From Campylobacteraceae bacterium (GTDB lineage: Bacteria > Campylobacterota > Campylobacteria > Campylobacterales > UBA6016), in contig JAEMQC010000072.1 in NCBI GenBank assembly GCA_022758985.1, positions 1 through 23,334 on the forward strand: a stretch of DNA of 23,334 bases. Direction: 5' to 3'. The translations under genes were made by a program, and so were the position numbers. The notes under the pieces were generated by a model. That model saw nothing but the letters and a program-made list of their open reading frames with translations, did not search any database and was not told where the DNA came from. Of this stretch, positions 22,153-23,334 are shown piece by piece; position 1 is the stretch's first letter, and each line of letters starts with the position of its first letter.

Positions 22153-23334
22153 TTATTGCTTGATTTGAAGTAGTACTTGCAGCATCTGATCCGATGTCGT
22201 AATCGTTTTTGAGTTTGCCTGATAACCTCTTTGGATTACGATTAGGTCGGTTAGCGATTTTGAGAGGTCGACGTTACTCATCTCTAGCGCGGACGAGAAT
22301 ATGGCACCCCTACCACCGCTCGCCGCTGCGCCTATAGTAGGATCTCCGCTGTTTGCACTTTGGGAGAATATGTTCCCGCCGTCAGCCATAAGGCCTTCGT
22401 TGTTTGCGAATTTCGCCATAGATATTTGCGCAAGACCCAGAGATCTACCGTTTGTAAAGCTGCCGATTAACACCCCGTTTTGGTCTATTCTAATCCCTTG
22501 CAAATCTCCGCCCGTATAACCGTCTTGGCTTATTAGCGATGTTGCGGATTTTTGATCGAAGCTTGTAATGCCATCAAATGCGTTTGATGTACCAAAGTTT
22601 AGATTTATCTGCTGGTTTGGCGTAGAACCGTTATTCCACGTAACCGACAAACTTTGCGGGTTTACGCTGGCAAGTGAGCCGTTTGAGTTAAATTGTACGG
22701 TTCCGCCCGTGTATACGTTTTGATTTGGCGCCACGCCGCCTAGGTCGCCCGGTTGAGGCACCGTAGCCGTCCACGACCAAACACTTTGCGACTCTTTTCT
22801 AAACGTATACGTAATGGTGTGTTTAGAACCTAGAGAGTCGAATATGTCTATACTAGACGAGTGTGTTGCGGCGTTTATTGCTTGCGATGTTTTCGTAGCC
22901 GAGCCTGTAGGCAGCGTGCCCTCCATCGCATCAAAAACCTGCGTAAACAGCGGACTAGGGCTTATCGTACCGTTGCCGTCGATTGCCGTTACGGATATGG
23001 CGAGCGTCGAGCCGGCAGGATTGCTAAGTACGTATTTTCCGTCCGAGTTTACGCTAACGAGCGCACCGGTAGAGCTTGCCTTTGCTTGCCACTGCATATA
23101 CGCTCTCAAATCTTCCGTCGTATGGAAGTTTTTCGTTTGGCCTACAGAGCTCGAATCCGTTGCGGGATTTGCCGAACCTGTTGTGTACTGATATTTATAT
23201 GCCGTTGTAGCTCCCGGGTCTGTTGCTAATACTCCGTGTAGACCACTGCCGTCACCAGCATTTACGGTCACCAATATATTTTTCTTGCTATCGCCGTCCA
23301 TACTATTTGAATTGGTGTAAGTGATATTTGCGCC
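22153..23334 (-). CDS. flgE: flagellar hook protein FlgE, C-terminal part
   Basis: This frame runs off the window edge with no stop, so only the last 393 residues are present; the internal Met at 23301 is not the true start. The C-terminus ALEMSNVDLSKSLTDLIVIQ and the following RGYQANSKTITTSDQMLQVL form the D0 helix shared by rod and hook proteins. GVLIGSFTNGRSLGLAQISM is the D1 stretch before it. The part upstream is Ser/Thr/Gly-rich, as in the exposed, variable middle domains of the large Campylobacter hook protein. It polymerises into the hook joining flagellar motor and filament. Flagellar sigma-54 control is usual in the group, but the promoter lies outside the window. Confidence 0.95.
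   Translation of the reverse strand, partial: GANITYTNSNSMDGDSKKNILVTVNAGDGSGLHGVLATDPGATTAYKYQYTTGSANPATDSSSVGQTKNFHTTEDLRAYMQWQAKASSTGALVSVNSDGKYVLSNPAGSTLAISVTAIDGNGTISPSPLFTQVFDAMEGTLPTGSATKTSQAINAATHSSSIDIFDSLGSKHTITYTFRKESQSVWSWTATVPQPGDLGGVAPNQNVYTGGTVQFNSNGSLASVNPQSLSVTWNNGSTPNQQINLNFGTSNAFDGITSFDQKSATSLISQDGYTGGDLQGIRIDQNGVLIGSFTNGRSLGLAQISMAKFANNEGLMADGGNIFSQSANSGDPTIGAAASGGRGAIFSSALEMSNVDLSKSLTDLIVIQRGYQANSKTITTSDQMLQVLLQIKQ

Noticed and set aside
22814..23229. Two + strand frames of over 120 codons antisense to flgE
   Set aside because: flgE is clearly the coding frame; the opposite frames have unlikely composition and no start signals.

Overview
The window looks like a chromosome segment around the replication origin of a Campylobacterota species, most likely a Campylobacter with a respiratory lifestyle like the oral group (C. 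concisus, curvus, rectus, showae). The evidence is the dnaA-dnaN-gyrB order, TTCAC-type DnaA boxes of the epsilonproteobacterial kind, a small RuvC, a flagellar hook gene, AT-rich promoters, and protein wording close to Campylobacter homologues. The genus is an inference from memory; no database was searched.

Left part (1-8313, + strand): a respiratory operon. It encodes a periplasmic two-domain rhodanese, a Tat-exported molybdopterin catalytic subunit of the type II DMSO-reductase family (relatives: nitrate, selenate, chlorate/perchlorate, dimethylsulfide and ethylbenzene enzymes), its four-cluster Fe-S subunit, a periplasmic cytochrome that fuses the heme-b gamma-type domain to a c-type heme domain, and a small secreted Cys-containing protein. 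A terminator follows, then a TorD-like chaperone gene overlapping a poly-ferredoxin gene. The parts form a periplasmic Mo enzyme with its own electron-transfer partners and maturation proteins. The substrate cannot be read from the sequence; the rhodanese hints at sulfur or selenium oxyanion chemistry.

Middle part (8317-13782): the minus-strand replication cluster dnaA-dnaN-gyrB-queF. The gaps on both sides of dnaA carry clusters of DnaA boxes, and the dnaA-dnaN gap also has a box / GC step / CTA-repeat (DnaA-trio) / AT-rich arrangement. This fits a bipartite oriC like that known in Helicobacter and relatives.

Right of the origin (13783-17912): ruvC, a double-length tandem ThyX-like thymidylate synthase and a small four-helix membrane protein form a tightly overlapping + strand cluster. 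Facing it is a minus-strand pair: a two-domain acyltransferase resembling the bifunctional ornithine-lipid synthase OlsF, and a tiny CxxC/CxxC protein.

Far right (18031-23334): trpB, hemH, trpA and dgt on the + strand. Ferrochelatase sits between the two tryptophan synthase subunits, and the last three genes overlap by 4 bases each. They end at a terminator facing the 3' end of flgE, which runs off the window edge. I saw no tRNA, rRNA, CRISPR array, transposase or prophage gene. No gap without a gene is longer than about 180 bases.
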